Part shown: one piece after another, positions 8,736 through 17,589 of the stretch
How the letters are laid out: each line of letters opens with the position of its first letter
Numbering within the stretch: the stretch's first letter is position 1
Position numbers and translations under genes: made by a program
DNA from: Streptomyces sp. D2-8
GTDB lineage: Bacteria; Actinomycetota; Actinomycetes; Streptomycetales; Streptomycetaceae
Direction of reading: 5' to 3'
DNA: 64,000 nt
Assembly: GCF_023184515.1 (NCBI RefSeq)
Contig: NZ_JAAHBP010000018.1
Span: forward strand, 124,001 to 188,000
The notes under the pieces: model-generated
Seen by the model: only the letters and a program-made list of their open reading frames with translations
What the model was told of the DNA's origin: nothing
Database searches by the model: none

Positions 8736-8894
8736 GTACGGATCGCGTGGTCGATTCGGGTCGACGGCACTCCGCCCGCCGCGGCCCGCCGTCCTCGGGG
8801 AGTAATCGGGGCGCGGTCCCCCTCGCGACTGCCCGCTCCTGACGTGTGGAGGAGCGAAGCCGGGGAGATGCCCCGAGACGGGACGATGGGACAT

Positions 8895-8930
8895 GCCTGT
8901 GGGCCCCGGGAGTTCCCGGGGCCCACAGGC
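8895..8930. terminator. Bidirectional hairpin terminator (17-bp perfect stem)
   Basis: Perfect 17-bp arms (8895-8911 and 8914-8930), extremely GC-rich with only two bases between them, lie between the LysR gene and the convergent small membrane protein gene. No T-tract follows, as is usual in Streptomyces. Confidence 0.8.
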
Positions 8931-8948
8931 CGGCTGCTGTGTGGTGGG

Positions 8949-9119
8949 TTACCAGCGATACCAGCGGCCCTTGCGGCCTCCTGTGTCCGCACTGCGCAGC
9001 ACGAAGCCGAGCAGCCAGACGACCAGCACGATGACGGCGATCCACCACAGTGCCTTCAGCGCGAATCCCGCGCCGAAGAGGATCAGAGCAAGAAGCAGGA
9101 CGAGAAGCAGGGGAACCAT
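8949..9119 (-). CDS. Small hydrophobic membrane protein (56 aa), function unknown
   Basis: A short gene with a textbook ribosome site: GGAGG nine bases before the ATG at 9119. The product opens with MVPLLLVLLLALILFGAG and is hydrophobic over about residues 2-41, long enough for two spans with a short AL-K turn, and ends in a basic aromatic tail (GGRKGRWYRW). Tiny proteins of this design with a GR...RWYRW end are common in Streptomyces and annotated only as hydrophobic proteins. It converges on the LysR gene and shares the hairpin at 8895-8930 with it. The good ribosome site, composition and terminator support it as real. Confidence 0.75.
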   Translation of the reverse strand: MVPLLLVLLLALILFGAGFALKALWWIAVIVLVVWLLGFVLRSADTGGRKGRWYRW

Positions 9120-9363
9120 AGTTATCAACCTCCGTTGCTCCTCGTGCCCGGCGATTCGAAGAACACGCGGCCAATCTGCCTGGTTTCTTCACTGCTTCTG
9201 CGGGAACTGGACCGAGTTTCGTCACCGGCTTTCACCTCCCGGATGGCGGACAGACCCGGCGCGTCCGCACCTTTGCGCAGCGCGCCCCTCGGACTCCGTC
9301 ATGTCGGGGCGGGGCACGAGAACCTCACCGAGTACACGTAGGCAGTCCTTATAGGAGGTGTCG

Positions 9364-9490
9364 ATGAGATGGTCCGGACGGTCCGCGGGTCTGCCGCTGC
9401 TGATGGCGGTCGGGGCCGTGGCGGCCGCGGCGTGCACGACGAGCGGCAGCAGTGACGGCGACGAGTCGGCCTCCTGCGTCTACCGGATCC
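9364..9490 (+). pseudogene. Truncated small lipoprotein gene
   Basis: An ATG at 9364 with the ribosome site AGGAGGTG begins a lipoprotein signal peptide (hydrophobic core LPLLMAVGAVAAAACTT with the lipidated Cys near residue 24), followed by a Ser/Gly/Asp linker and the start of a conserved domain (SASCVYRIQY). After about position 9490 the frame continues to 9642, but the sequence becomes Arg/Pro/Gln-rich and overlaps the YihY gene on the other strand. In intact relatives the Cys-x-Tyr strand opens a domain of about 70 residues, missing here. Most likely a truncation that joined this gene to the YihY region. Confidence 0.55.
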
Positions 9491-9568
9491 AGTACCACCG
9501 ACCAGCCCAGCTGAGACAGCAAGCACCACCACAGGTTCGCACCACGCTCCGGATCGCCCGGCCGCAGA

Positions 9569-10456
9569 CTACGAGAGGTCTGCCGCAGACAACGCACGAT
9601 CGGCTTCTGCCCCTCGAGCGGGCCTCGCCAGCTCCGCGTTGAACTGAGCGCCGACCAGAAGGGCCAGATTGGCCAGCCACAGCCAGACCAGGAAGACCAC
9701 GACGCCCGCCAGCGAACCGTACAGACGGTGGTAGGTACTGGCGTGGGAGGTGTAGACGGCGAATCCGAGCGAGACGGTCAACAGGAGCACTACCGCCAAG
9801 GTGCCGCCGGGCGCCATCTGCCTCACAGGACGGGAAGGCGCGGGGCCCGAACGGTACAGGACGAGCACCAGGGCGATGGCGACCGCAGCCACGACCGGCC
9901 AGCGCAGCGCGTCCCAGACCGTCTGCGGTCCGGTACCCAGGTTCAGCGCCTCGCCCAGACGCCGCGCCAGGCTGCCGGTGATGAACAACGTCAGGGTGGT
10001 GGTGAGGAGCAGTGAGATCAGGACGAGGGCCGTGGCGATGATGCGCGGAGCCGTACGCCAGACCGGCCGATGCGCACTGATGCCGTACATGGCGGGCAAC
10101 GCCCGACGGAACACGCTCAGATAGCTGGATCCCGACCACAGGGCTCCCGCCCCGCCGAGGAATATCAGAGTCCATACCGCTGACGACTGTTCGGCCATCT
10201 GTCGCAGTGTGCTGCGCAGCAGAGCGCGGGACGCGAGCGGAGTGGCCTGAGACAGTCGATCGATGACCTCCGGTTTGGCCGCCGGCATGGTCAGACCCAC
10301 GATCGACAGGATCACCAACAGAACCGGAAACAGGGCCAGGACCGCGTAATACGTCAAGGCGGCAGCCCAGTCCGTGACGTCGTCGTTCCAAACCGCCACC
10401 GGCGTACGTCGCAGCGCCGCCCACCACCGAGTCGCGCGACTCTCTGTGCCATCCAT
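9569..10456 (-). CDS. YihY/BrkB family inner-membrane protein
   Basis: 295-residue polytopic membrane protein starting at the ATG at 10456. Family hallmarks are visible: the amphipathic DDVTDWAAALTYYAVLALFP at residues about 23-42, LWSGSSYLSVFRRALPAMYG near 110-130, and the C-terminal SLAGVVVFLVWLWLANLALLVGAQFNAEL. The exact role of the family is unknown (the old 'ribonuclease BN' label is wrong). The open frame extends upstream of 10456, but that part is low-complexity and unlike the family. It has no obvious operon partner. Confidence 0.88.
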   Translation of the reverse strand: MDGTESRATRWWAALRRTPVAVWNDDVTDWAAALTYYAVLALFPVLLVILSIVGLTMPAAKPEVIDRLSQATPLASRALLRSTLRQMAEQSSAVWTLIFLGGAGALWSGSSYLSVFRRALPAMYGISAHRPVWRTAPRIIATALVLISLLLTTTLTLFITGSLARRLGEALNLGTGPQTVWDALRWPVVAAVAIALVLVLYRSGPAPSRPVRQMAPGGTLAVVLLLTVSLGFAVYTSHASTYHRLYGSLAGVVVFLVWLWLANLALLVGAQFNAELARPARGAEADRALSAADLS

Positions 10457-11023
10457 GAGGCGGATGCTCTCACCCCCTGTCCTCGAGCCGCTTCCTGAGC
10501 CAGACGTGGCGGGCCACGTGCTGGAGGACGCCCGTCCAGGTGCTCGGACGAGGCATCCCACACTCGCCGCCGGCGCAGCGGCGCACGGGCCAACTCGTCG
10601 AAACTTTGCTCTTTACGCCGGCCAAGAGAACTTGCTGTCCCGTCCAGATGGACAGGACGGATCATGCGTCCGAACACCGGGGATACTTCAGGTCCGACTG
10701 GAGGGATCCGATCATTCCGTCTACGGGTGAATGCTTTGCACCGCCGCCGTCACCCGATCGACGATCACGAAATGATCGACTTACCCAACTGGACCGTATG
10801 ACAGAGCCCTTGCGTCGAATCGATCCTCCTGACAGTGTGCGGGAGTCGGTTCGGCATTGCGTCGCGGGGGAGACTCGATGTTGCACACCTTTCCGATGGC
10901 CGCCCATGACAGATCTTCCATTCCTCGATCCGTGGTTCGCCGCGCTGCCTGACGTCATCCGCAACCGGATGAGTCGTATGACAGCTGGTAAGTCCGCTGG
11001 GAGTTCGCTGGGGAGGAAGAGCG
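10457..11023. other. Gene-free stretch upstream of the cluster regulator
   Basis: 567 bases between divergent genes. It should hold the promoters of the YihY gene and of the StrR-type regulator. The only clear signal is the ribosome site GGGGAGGAAG just before 11024. No convincing coding frame or long palindrome was seen. Confidence 0.6.
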
Positions 11024-12067
11024 ATGGACCACATCTCGGCATCCATGCAGGAGCCGATGCAGCAGCACCTGAGTCGTTCAGAATTGTACTTTGGTGGACT
11101 CCTATCAGAGATCACCCGTGTGCCGATAAGCCGAATCATGGTCGTGGGCTCACTCCGTGCGGTCGGGGAGGATCCACGGCACATCAGTGCGCTCGCCGAA
11201 GTGTGCTCCGAACTGCCGCCGATTGTGATCCATCGGAAGACGATGACCGTCATCGACGGCGTGCACCGGCTCAGGGCGGTCGAGAACAGCGGCGCCACGC
11301 ACATCAGTGCCGTGCTCTTCAACGGTGACGAGCGAGAAGCCTTCGTGCTCGCGGTCAAGCTGAACAGCAACCACGGTCTGCCACTCTCCTTGGCCGACCG
11401 TAAGGCCGCCGCCCTCCACATGCTCGCCGACTTCCCGGAGTGGTCCAACCGGCGGCTGGCGAGCGTCGTCGGCCTGTCGGACAAGACCATCGCCGCGCTG
11501 CGGCTGCGGTCGGGTGCGGAAATTCCGCACCCGACCGCCGTGCGACTCGGGCGTGACGGGGTGGCCTATCCGCTGGCGGCGGCCGAAGGCCGCAGACGCG
11601 CGCTGGTGTACCTCGCCGAGAATCCCGACGCGTCCGCGCAGGAGGTGGCGCGCGCCGCGGGCATCTCGCTCACCACCGCGAAGGGCGCGCGAAAGCGGGC
11701 CCGCGCAGGTCAAGGAGAACCGCAGACCGCGGTGCAGCCGAACGACGGACCGGTCCGGGAGGGCGGGGCCGGCCACCCCGCGCTCGTGGAACGTCCCAGG
11801 GCGCACCCGGCGAGCGCGGACCTGTCACTGGCGGTCCGGCGTCTGCGGGCCGATCCCTCGCTTCGGTTCACCGAGGTCGGCCGGAAGCTGCTGCGGACAC
11901 TGGACCCCTCGGCCACGCAGCCGCACGACTGGGCGGCGATGGCGAGCAGCCTCCCGATCCACTGCGCGCCACTGATCGCCGAGCTGGCACGGCACCACGC
12001 CGAGAGCTGGCAGCTCCTTGCGGAATCGTTGACGGAACGGATCAATTCTCGAGACACTGACGCATAG
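11024..12067 (+). CDS. StrR/NovG-type ParB-like pathway-specific activator
   Basis: 347-residue DNA-binding regulator. The N-terminal half is the ParB/StrR fold: PPIVIHRKTMTVIDGVHRLR (residues about 65-84), then NGDEREAFVLAVKLNSNHGL and LSLADRKAAALHML, closely following the pattern of StrR, NovG, TeiQ and Bbr, activators of antibiotic gene clusters. A helix-turn-helix follows (NRRLASVVGLSDKTIAALR, about residues 146-164). The C-terminal half is Ala/Arg-rich with a second HTH-like segment (AQEVARAAGISLTTAKGARKRA). The ATG at 11024 has a strong ribosome site. It lies at the left end of the biosynthetic cluster in the same orientation and is its only recognisable regulator, so it is probably the switch for the operon that begins at 12394. 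Confidence 0.85.
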   Translation: MDHISASMQEPMQQHLSRSELYFGGLLSEITRVPISRIMVVGSLRAVGEDPRHISALAEVCSELPPIVIHRKTMTVIDGVHRLRAVENSGATHISAVLFNGDEREAFVLAVKLNSNHGLPLSLADRKAAALHMLADFPEWSNRRLASVVGLSDKTIAALRLRSGAEIPHPTAVRLGRDGVAYPLAAAEGRRRALVYLAENPDASAQEVARAAGISLTTAKGARKRARAGQGEPQTAVQPNDGPVREGGAGHPALVERPRAHPASADLSLAVRRLRADPSLRFTEVGRKLLRTLDPSATQPHDWAAMASSLPIHCAPLIAELARHHAESWQLLAESLTERINSRDTDA

Positions 12068-12393
12068 TTCTGCGGGTTCAGTAGGCGCCCTTGCCGAGGC
12101 CTTCGGTGCGGCGTCTCCAGGTGTTTCCGCAGGCATCGCGTCCCCACTTCGTGCGGACCTTTTCGCGAAACGCTGCCGCGACAGACTCGGGCGCACCCTT
12201 GCCCTTTCCCGTGAAGCTTTCCGGCTGGCGGTTTCCGGAACCTGATCAACCGCTGGGGCAGATCCTGCCCTGCAGCGGTAACGCTGAAAGCCCGTGATTG
12301 TTGAATTTCGACCTAATGTTCAAACGGTTGCGCGGCTCTCGGTCGCTGCGTACGCTGACTCTCACATTTTTGAAGCGGGGGAGCGGGGGGAAT
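12068..12393 (+). other. Leader/promoter region of the biosynthetic operon
   Basis: About 325 bases between the regulator and the TrpB-like gene with no supported gene. It is the largest gap inside the cluster and therefore the likely site of the main promoter and of binding by the StrR-type activator. I could not pick out a clear inverted repeat of the StrR type by eye. Confidence 0.45.
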
Positions 12394-13752
12394 GTGACTT
12401 CGTACAGCCCAAGCCATGTTGGGCGTGAGCAATCGCCCGTGCCTCAGCCCGCTAATCCTGGCGGTCCGTCACTATCAGGAATGCCCACACATTGGTACAA
12501 CTTCCTGGTGGATCTGCCCGGCCCTATGCCCGAGGTCAGGGACTCCGGAAGCCCTACCGCCGCGGAGATATCCGCAAAGGTCAGGCCACGAACTCTCATT
12601 GAACAGAACGCTTCCGACGAACAATGGATTGCGATACCCGAACCGGTCGTCGAATGGCTGCGGCAATGCGGCCGACCGACCCCGCTGCACCGGGCGCGCC
12701 GGCTCGAGAAACATCTCGGTACCGGCGCGAGGATCTACCTCAAGCGTGAAGACGTCCTCCCCAGCGGCAGCTTCAAGCTGAACACCGCGATAGCCCAGGC
12801 GTACTACGCAGCCGAAGAGGGGCGAACCACCCTCGTCACCGAGACCGGTGCGGGCCAATGGGGAATGAGTGTCGCGCTGGCGGCGAAGATGTTCGGTCTG
12901 CAAGCCGAGATCTTCATGGTGAAGTGCTCGCTCGAGCAGAAGCCCTACCGGCGTCACTACATGGAGCTCCTGGGAGCGAAGGTACGGCCGTCGCCGTCGA
13001 CTCACACGGCCATCGGACGGAAGATCCTCGCGGAAAACCCGGGCCACCCCGGCAGTCTCGGCACCGCGATCAGCGACGCGATCGAGCACGCTCTGGGCAA
13101 TCCCGACGCCGCGTATCTCGCCGGCAGCGGGATGCCGCACGTCTACCTCCATCAGACGTTGCTCGGGCTCGAGGTCGCGAAGCAGCTCAAGGAAATCCAC
13201 GGCGAGGACCTGGGCGTCGACGGGCGCGGCGACCACCTCATCGCGTGCTCGGGCGGCGGAAGCAATCTCTGCGGTCTCATCGGCCCACACGTGCGGGCCA
13301 GGGCCGACGGAGCGGACCTTCGCTTCCTTGCCGCCGAATCCACGGCGGCGCCCCGGCTCACCCAGGGCGTCTACGAGTACGGCCGCACCGACCTGGGCGG
13401 ATTCACGCCCGAGGTGCTGGGCTACACGATGGGGGAGAGCTTCATCCCACCGCCCAACCACGTCGGCGGCCTGCGCAACCATCACAGCTCCGCCCTGGTC
13501 AGCCTGCTGCGGCGCAAGGGTGTCCTGGACGCCGTCGCCTTTGATCAGCGGACGGCCCTCGAGGCCGGCCGGCTGCTGTTGCAGACCGAGGGCCTGTTGC
13601 TCGCCCCCGAGGCCGGTCACGCGGTCGCCGCGGCCCTCGATGTCGTGGCCAAGGCCGACGCCGAAAACCTCGAACCGGTGATCGTGGTCCTGGCCAGTGG
13701 CTCCGGTTTCCTCGATCTGCAGGGCTACAAAGAAGCACTGCTCGACGCATAG
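12394..13752 (+). CDS. TrpB-like PLP-dependent enzyme (TrpB2 type)
   Basis: 452 residues from a GTG at 12394 with ribosome site GGGGGGAA; the open frame extends to 12298 without one. The protein resembles the TrpB2 branch of tryptophan synthase beta: the PTHWYNFLVDLPGPMP entry (about residues 31-46), the PLP lysine in SGSFKLNTA (Lys128), the substrate loop ETGAGQWG (150-157) and the phosphate-binding glycine run SGGGSNL. It stands alone without a TrpA, so it probably works in secondary metabolism. Known chemistry of the family is beta-replacement on serine via aminoacrylate. In this cluster it could attach a serine-derived three-carbon unit to a tyrosine-derived aromatic nucleophile; that role is my inference. 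Confidence 0.88.
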   Translation: MTSYSPSHVGREQSPVPQPANPGGPSLSGMPTHWYNFLVDLPGPMPEVRDSGSPTAAEISAKVRPRTLIEQNASDEQWIAIPEPVVEWLRQCGRPTPLHRARRLEKHLGTGARIYLKREDVLPSGSFKLNTAIAQAYYAAEEGRTTLVTETGAGQWGMSVALAAKMFGLQAEIFMVKCSLEQKPYRRHYMELLGAKVRPSPSTHTAIGRKILAENPGHPGSLGTAISDAIEHALGNPDAAYLAGSGMPHVYLHQTLLGLEVAKQLKEIHGEDLGVDGRGDHLIACSGGGSNLCGLIGPHVRARADGADLRFLAAESTAAPRLTQGVYEYGRTDLGGFTPEVLGYTMGESFIPPPNHVGGLRNHHSSALVSLLRRKGVLDAVAFDQRTALEAGRLLLQTEGLLLAPEAGHAVAAALDVVAKADAENLEPVIVVLASGSGFLDLQGYKEALLDA

Positions 13753-13800
13753 CCGCACCATCGTTCACGGCATCTTCGCACCATGCGATTGGGAAGCCAT

Positions 13801-14838
13801 ATGCGCTTGGCGACATTTCAGCCCCAGCTCGGCGTTCATTGCGAGACGACCACCCTTCGCAACATGATCCACCACGCCGGCGCCGACATTTCCGAAGCCA
13901 TGCTGTTCGGCCTCGGCCAGGGGATCGACTTCCAATACTGGGATGCTCCGGACCCCGGTCGCGGTGCGCCGATGCTCACCGGTCGGATCGAGCCCGCCCT
14001 GCTGTCCCGCAACGCCTGCAAGGCCCTGGGTGTGGAACTGCGCGAAGCGCGCTCGCCCGACCCGGAATCGGCATCCGCCGCAGCGGCGGAGCTGCTGGAG
14101 GCGGGACATGTCGTGGGCGTGTCCGTCGACATCTTCTACCTCGACTACTTCTCGTCCCGGAGCCATTTCGCCTCGCACTACATCGCGCTGTACGGGCTCG
14201 ACGACTCCCTCGCCCACGTCGTCGACACCGAACAGCAGGGCGGGGCGCAGACACTGCCGGCCGAGTCGCTGCGCCGTGCCCGCGCTTCCGACGAAGGATT
14301 CATGCCCTCGCCCCATCTGCACCTGTACGTCGAGCGGCTGCCGGCGCGGCTGACCACCGACACCGACGCGGTCCTGCGCGAGCAGATCTGGAACGCCATC
14401 CGGCTGACCGCACAGAGGATGTCCGGTGACCGCGGACCGCGATTCGGTATCCGCGCCCTGCGGCGGGCCGCTTCCGAGATCGCCGGATGGAGCGACACCC
14501 TCGCCTCTCCGGACGAGACAGTGCCGGGTGTCGGTCGCTTCTGGCGCTTCGCGGGAACCGGGGGAGCGAACTTCCGCAAGCTCTACCGCGAGTTCCTGCT
14601 GGAGGCGCGGCAGCGGTACGGGGACAGCGAACTCGACTCGTTCGTCGAGGACTTCGGCGACGTGCAGCGGCAGTGGGACCAGGCGATCGACATGCTGACG
14701 GCCTACCGCCGTGCGGACGACGGGCGAGGGCAGCTGGAAGCAGTCGCGGCCCGGCTGAACGCGATCGCCGACGCCGAACAGGCCGTCTTCGAAGGGCTGC
14801 TCGTGTCGGCCGCCAAGCGGGCGGGTGAGCAGGTTTGA
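13801..14838 (+). CDS. BtrH-like acyltransferase (BtrH_N + DUF4872), copy 1
   Basis: 345 residues from the ATG at 13801 (GGGAAG four bases upstream); an ATG at 13783 would add six residues. The N-terminal half is the papain/C39-like BtrH domain with GVHCETTTL (candidate nucleophile Cys14), SHYIALYG (His126) and an acidic strand VVDT. The C-terminal half has the DUF4872 pattern with a glycine-rich GTGGANFRKLYREFL. BtrH of butirosin biosynthesis moves an acyl chain from a carrier protein to an amine. Four such proteins occur in this cluster; this one is the most divergent of the three with a complete Cys/His/Asp set. Probably forms an amide bond during assembly. Confidence 0.82.
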   Translation: MRLATFQPQLGVHCETTTLRNMIHHAGADISEAMLFGLGQGIDFQYWDAPDPGRGAPMLTGRIEPALLSRNACKALGVELREARSPDPESASAAAAELLEAGHVVGVSVDIFYLDYFSSRSHFASHYIALYGLDDSLAHVVDTEQQGGAQTLPAESLRRARASDEGFMPSPHLHLYVERLPARLTTDTDAVLREQIWNAIRLTAQRMSGDRGPRFGIRALRRAASEIAGWSDTLASPDETVPGVGRFWRFAGTGGANFRKLYREFLLEARQRYGDSELDSFVEDFGDVQRQWDQAIDMLTAYRRADDGRGQLEAVAARLNAIADAEQAVFEGLLVSAAKRAGEQV

Positions 14839-16907
14839 CGGTCACCCGGTTGAAGTCCGTCTGCCGTATGTGCCACGGCGGATGCGGCGCCATCGTCGAG
14901 CTCGTGGACGGCGTCCCCACCGACATCCACGGGGACCCGGACAATCCCACGAGCGAGGGCTACTTCTGCATCAAGGGCAAGGCGTCACTGGACCTCCTGC
15001 GCAGCCCGGACCGGCTGACCACGCCACTGGTGCGGACCGGCCCGCGCGGCTCGGGGACGTTCCAACCGGTCAGCTGGGAAGCCGCCCTCGACCGGATCGC
15101 CGGCGAGCTCGCCGCGACCATCAGTCGGCACGGGCCCGAATCCGTCGTCCTCGGCCAGGGGACCGACCGCAACTACCAGGAGTGGGTGTTCCGGCTCGCC
15201 AACGCGATCGGGACACCGAACGTCGTCGGCCCGGCGCACGTCTGCTTCTATCCGCGGGTCATGGCCTCGATCATGACGTACGGCGCCTTCACGTTCTGCG
15301 ACTACGACGGCGATCCCGAGGTGATCCTGCTCTGGGGCAGCAACAAGCCGAGCACCCACTCGGACGGCGTGATCGGAGTCAAACTGCTGCGGGCCGTGGA
15401 ACGGGGCAGCCGCGTCATCACCGTCGATCCGCGACGGACGCAGACCGCCGCCCGGTCCGCCCTCCACCTGGCAGTCCAGCCGGGAACGGACTGCGCACTG
15501 GCACTCGGCATGATCAAGATCGTCATCGACGAAGGTTGGTACGACCGCGACTTCGTCGCCGCGCACACCTCCGGGTTCGCCGAACTCGCCGAGCACGTCA
15601 AGGCGTACGACATCGAGCGGGTCGCACGGACCACCGGACTCACACCCCAGCTCATCCACGAAGCGACCCGCTCCTACGCGCTCGCCTCACGGGCGTGCAT
15701 CGAGGCCGGAACCGGTCTGTCGCAGAACGAGAACTCCTTCGACACCCACCGCGCCATCGCCATCCTCGCCGCGATCTGCGGCAATATCGACGCTCCCGGC
15801 GGGGACGTGATCTGGGAACCGATGCCGATCGAGGGCCGGCGTGCCTTCCCCCGCCCGGATCTGCTCCCCGAGGAGCAGGCGAAGAAGCGGATCGGCGGCG
15901 ACAAGCACAAGATCCTTTCGATGTCCGGCTGGGTGGCGCCGGGAGATCTGCACGAGGCCATCACGACCGGGTCGCCGTACCCGATCACCTCGATGGTGAT
16001 CTTCGGCAGCAACATCCTGGCCTCGCACGAGAACACCGAGCTGGTCCGCACCGCCCTCGACAAGCTGGACCTGGTCGTCGTGTGCGACCTGTTCATGACG
16101 CCCACCGCCCGGTACGCCGACGTGATTCTGCCGACCTCCAGCTGGCTCGAGCGGGACCAGGTCGTCGAGTTCAACTCCTACATCGCGGCTCGGCAGAAGA
16201 TCGCCACCGTCGACGGTTGCCGCTCGGACGAGGAGATCATCCTCGAACTCGCCGAGCGGCTCGGCCTGAGCCGGCACTTCTTTCCCTCGCTGGAAGCCGC
16301 TCTCGACGCCAAGCTCGCCGGCATCGGCCTCACCTGGCAACAGTTCACGAAGGTCGGCTACATCCGCAACGAGAAGCGGTACCACAAGTACCGCGACGGC
16401 GGATTCGGCACCCGGTCAGGGCGCGTGAACCTGATGAACAACGGGCTGCGGGCCATGGGCTACGAGCCGTTCCCCGTCTTCCGGTGCCCGCCGGAGGCGG
16501 ACCCGGCACTGCCGTACGTGATGACCAGTGCCCATCCGCGCCAGTTCTACAACACCGAGTTCCACCAGCTGCCGACCACCTCGCGCAGCCAGACCACGGC
16601 ACGGGTGACCGTCCACCCGGACACCGCCAAGCGGGAAGGGCTGTCGGACGGCGAAGAGGTGGACCTCTTCACGCGGGCCGGTGCGCGCGGGGTGCGCATG
16701 ACGGTCAAGATCTCCGACTCCGTCGCACCGAACGTCGTGATGGCGGATGCCGGCTGGTGGTATCCGGGCGAGCCCTCGATCGACGAGTCGCTCAGATCCT
16801 CAGTCAATCTCCTGACGACCAACGACCGTTCCGACGTGCACATGGGGAGCGCGACGATGAGAGGTGTAGCAGTGGGAATACGGCGGCTGGGGCCGGACCG
16901 TGGCTAG
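14835..16907 (+). CDS. Molybdopterin oxidoreductase, DMSO-reductase superfamily
   Basis: 690-residue enzyme binding a bis-MGD molybdenum (or tungsten) cofactor and one [4Fe-4S] cluster. The N-terminal cluster ligands are Cys10, Cys13, Cys17 and Cys45 (CRMCHGGC ... YFCIKGKA). The predicted metal ligand is Cys137 in GPAHVCFYPR, as in formate dehydrogenase and acetylene-hydratase relatives. Later segments TVDPRRTQTA and the C-terminal dinucleotide-binding domain (residues about 560-670) complete the family. There is no twin-arginine signal, so it is cytoplasmic. The TTG start at 14835 overlaps the stop of the BtrH gene. Its electron partner could be the [4Fe-4S] ferredoxin at 20602. The substrate is unknown, and such enzymes are rare in antibiotic clusters. 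Confidence 0.88.
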   Translation: MTVTRLKSVCRMCHGGCGAIVELVDGVPTDIHGDPDNPTSEGYFCIKGKASLDLLRSPDRLTTPLVRTGPRGSGTFQPVSWEAALDRIAGELAATISRHGPESVVLGQGTDRNYQEWVFRLANAIGTPNVVGPAHVCFYPRVMASIMTYGAFTFCDYDGDPEVILLWGSNKPSTHSDGVIGVKLLRAVERGSRVITVDPRRTQTAARSALHLAVQPGTDCALALGMIKIVIDEGWYDRDFVAAHTSGFAELAEHVKAYDIERVARTTGLTPQLIHEATRSYALASRACIEAGTGLSQNENSFDTHRAIAILAAICGNIDAPGGDVIWEPMPIEGRRAFPRPDLLPEEQAKKRIGGDKHKILSMSGWVAPGDLHEAITTGSPYPITSMVIFGSNILASHENTELVRTALDKLDLVVVCDLFMTPTARYADVILPTSSWLERDQVVEFNSYIAARQKIATVDGCRSDEEIILELAERLGLSRHFFPSLEAALDAKLAGIGLTWQQFTKVGYIRNEKRYHKYRDGGFGTRSGRVNLMNNGLRAMGYEPFPVFRCPPEADPALPYVMTSAHPRQFYNTEFHQLPTTSRSQTTARVTVHPDTAKREGLSDGEEVDLFTRAGARGVRMTVKISDSVAPNVVMADAGWWYPGEPSIDESLRSSVNLLTTNDRSDVHMGSATMRGVAVGIRRLGPDRG

Positions 16908-17589
16908 CGCGCGGGGCACCGTCGCCGCCCGGGTGCCGGAAACCGACGAGGGCCTGCAGGGCGACGAACTGGCCCTCAAGTACGACGAGATGCAACGCCA
17001 CATCCGGGACAACGGCTGGCTCCAGGAGAAGATCGACGACATCCTGGCGGCGGAGATCGACTCCGGCGAGGTCCTGGAGCTGGGATGCGGTCCGGGCTAC
17101 CTCGGCCTGGAATGGATCACTCAGGCGAGCGACTCCGCTCGGCTCGTCGGCCTCGACATCTCACCGGCGATGCTCCGGCGGGCGAGCGCCAACGCGGACG
17201 GGTACGGCGTCGCCGGGCGATGCGCCTACGAATGCGGCACCGTGCTGGCCCTGCCGTTCGAGGACCACCGCTTCGATCACGTCATCAGCGCGTCCTCGCT
17301 GCACGAATGGGCGGACCCGGTGACCGCCCTGTCGGAAATGCATCGCGTACTCAGGCCGGGCGGACGGTACTGCGTCTCCGATCTGCGCCGGGACGTCGAC
17401 CGGACGACATTCCAGTTCATGAAGGCCAACATCGCGGCCGACATGCGCCCGGGCTTCCGTACCTCGATCCGGTCCTCGTACGTCAAGAGCGAGATCGAGG
17501 AGCTCCTGCAAGGCACCGCGCTCGAACAGGCCGTCGTGACGGAAGCGCAGATGGGGATCGTCATCACCGGCAGGAAGGAAGCGCCATGA
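16900..17589 (+). CDS. Class I SAM-dependent methyltransferase
   Basis: 229 residues from a GTG at 16900 that overlaps the end of the molybdopterin enzyme gene by eight bases. Rossmann-type SAM site: motif I VLELGCGPGYLGLEW (residues about 52-66), acidic LVGLDIS after strand 2, LPFEDHRFDHVISASSLHEW (motif III region) and LRPGGRYCVSDL. Probably methylates an O, N or C atom of a biosynthetic intermediate. CC-1065-type molecules carry O-methyl groups, so O-methylation is one possibility. The regiochemistry cannot be read from the sequence. Confidence 0.87.
   Translation: MASARGTVAARVPETDEGLQGDELALKYDEMQRHIRDNGWLQEKIDDILAAEIDSGEVLELGCGPGYLGLEWITQASDSARLVGLDISPAMLRRASANADGYGVAGRCAYECGTVLALPFEDHRFDHVISASSLHEWADPVTALSEMHRVLRPGGRYCVSDLRRDVDRTTFQFMKANIAADMRPGFRTSIRSSYVKSEIEELLQGTALEQAVVTEAQMGIVITGRKEAP

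Noticed and set aside
14825..17323. 832-codon plus-strand frame overlapping the molybdopterin enzyme gene
   Set aside because: Arg/Pro-rich shadow in another frame; the overlapping frame has clear cluster ligands and family motifs.
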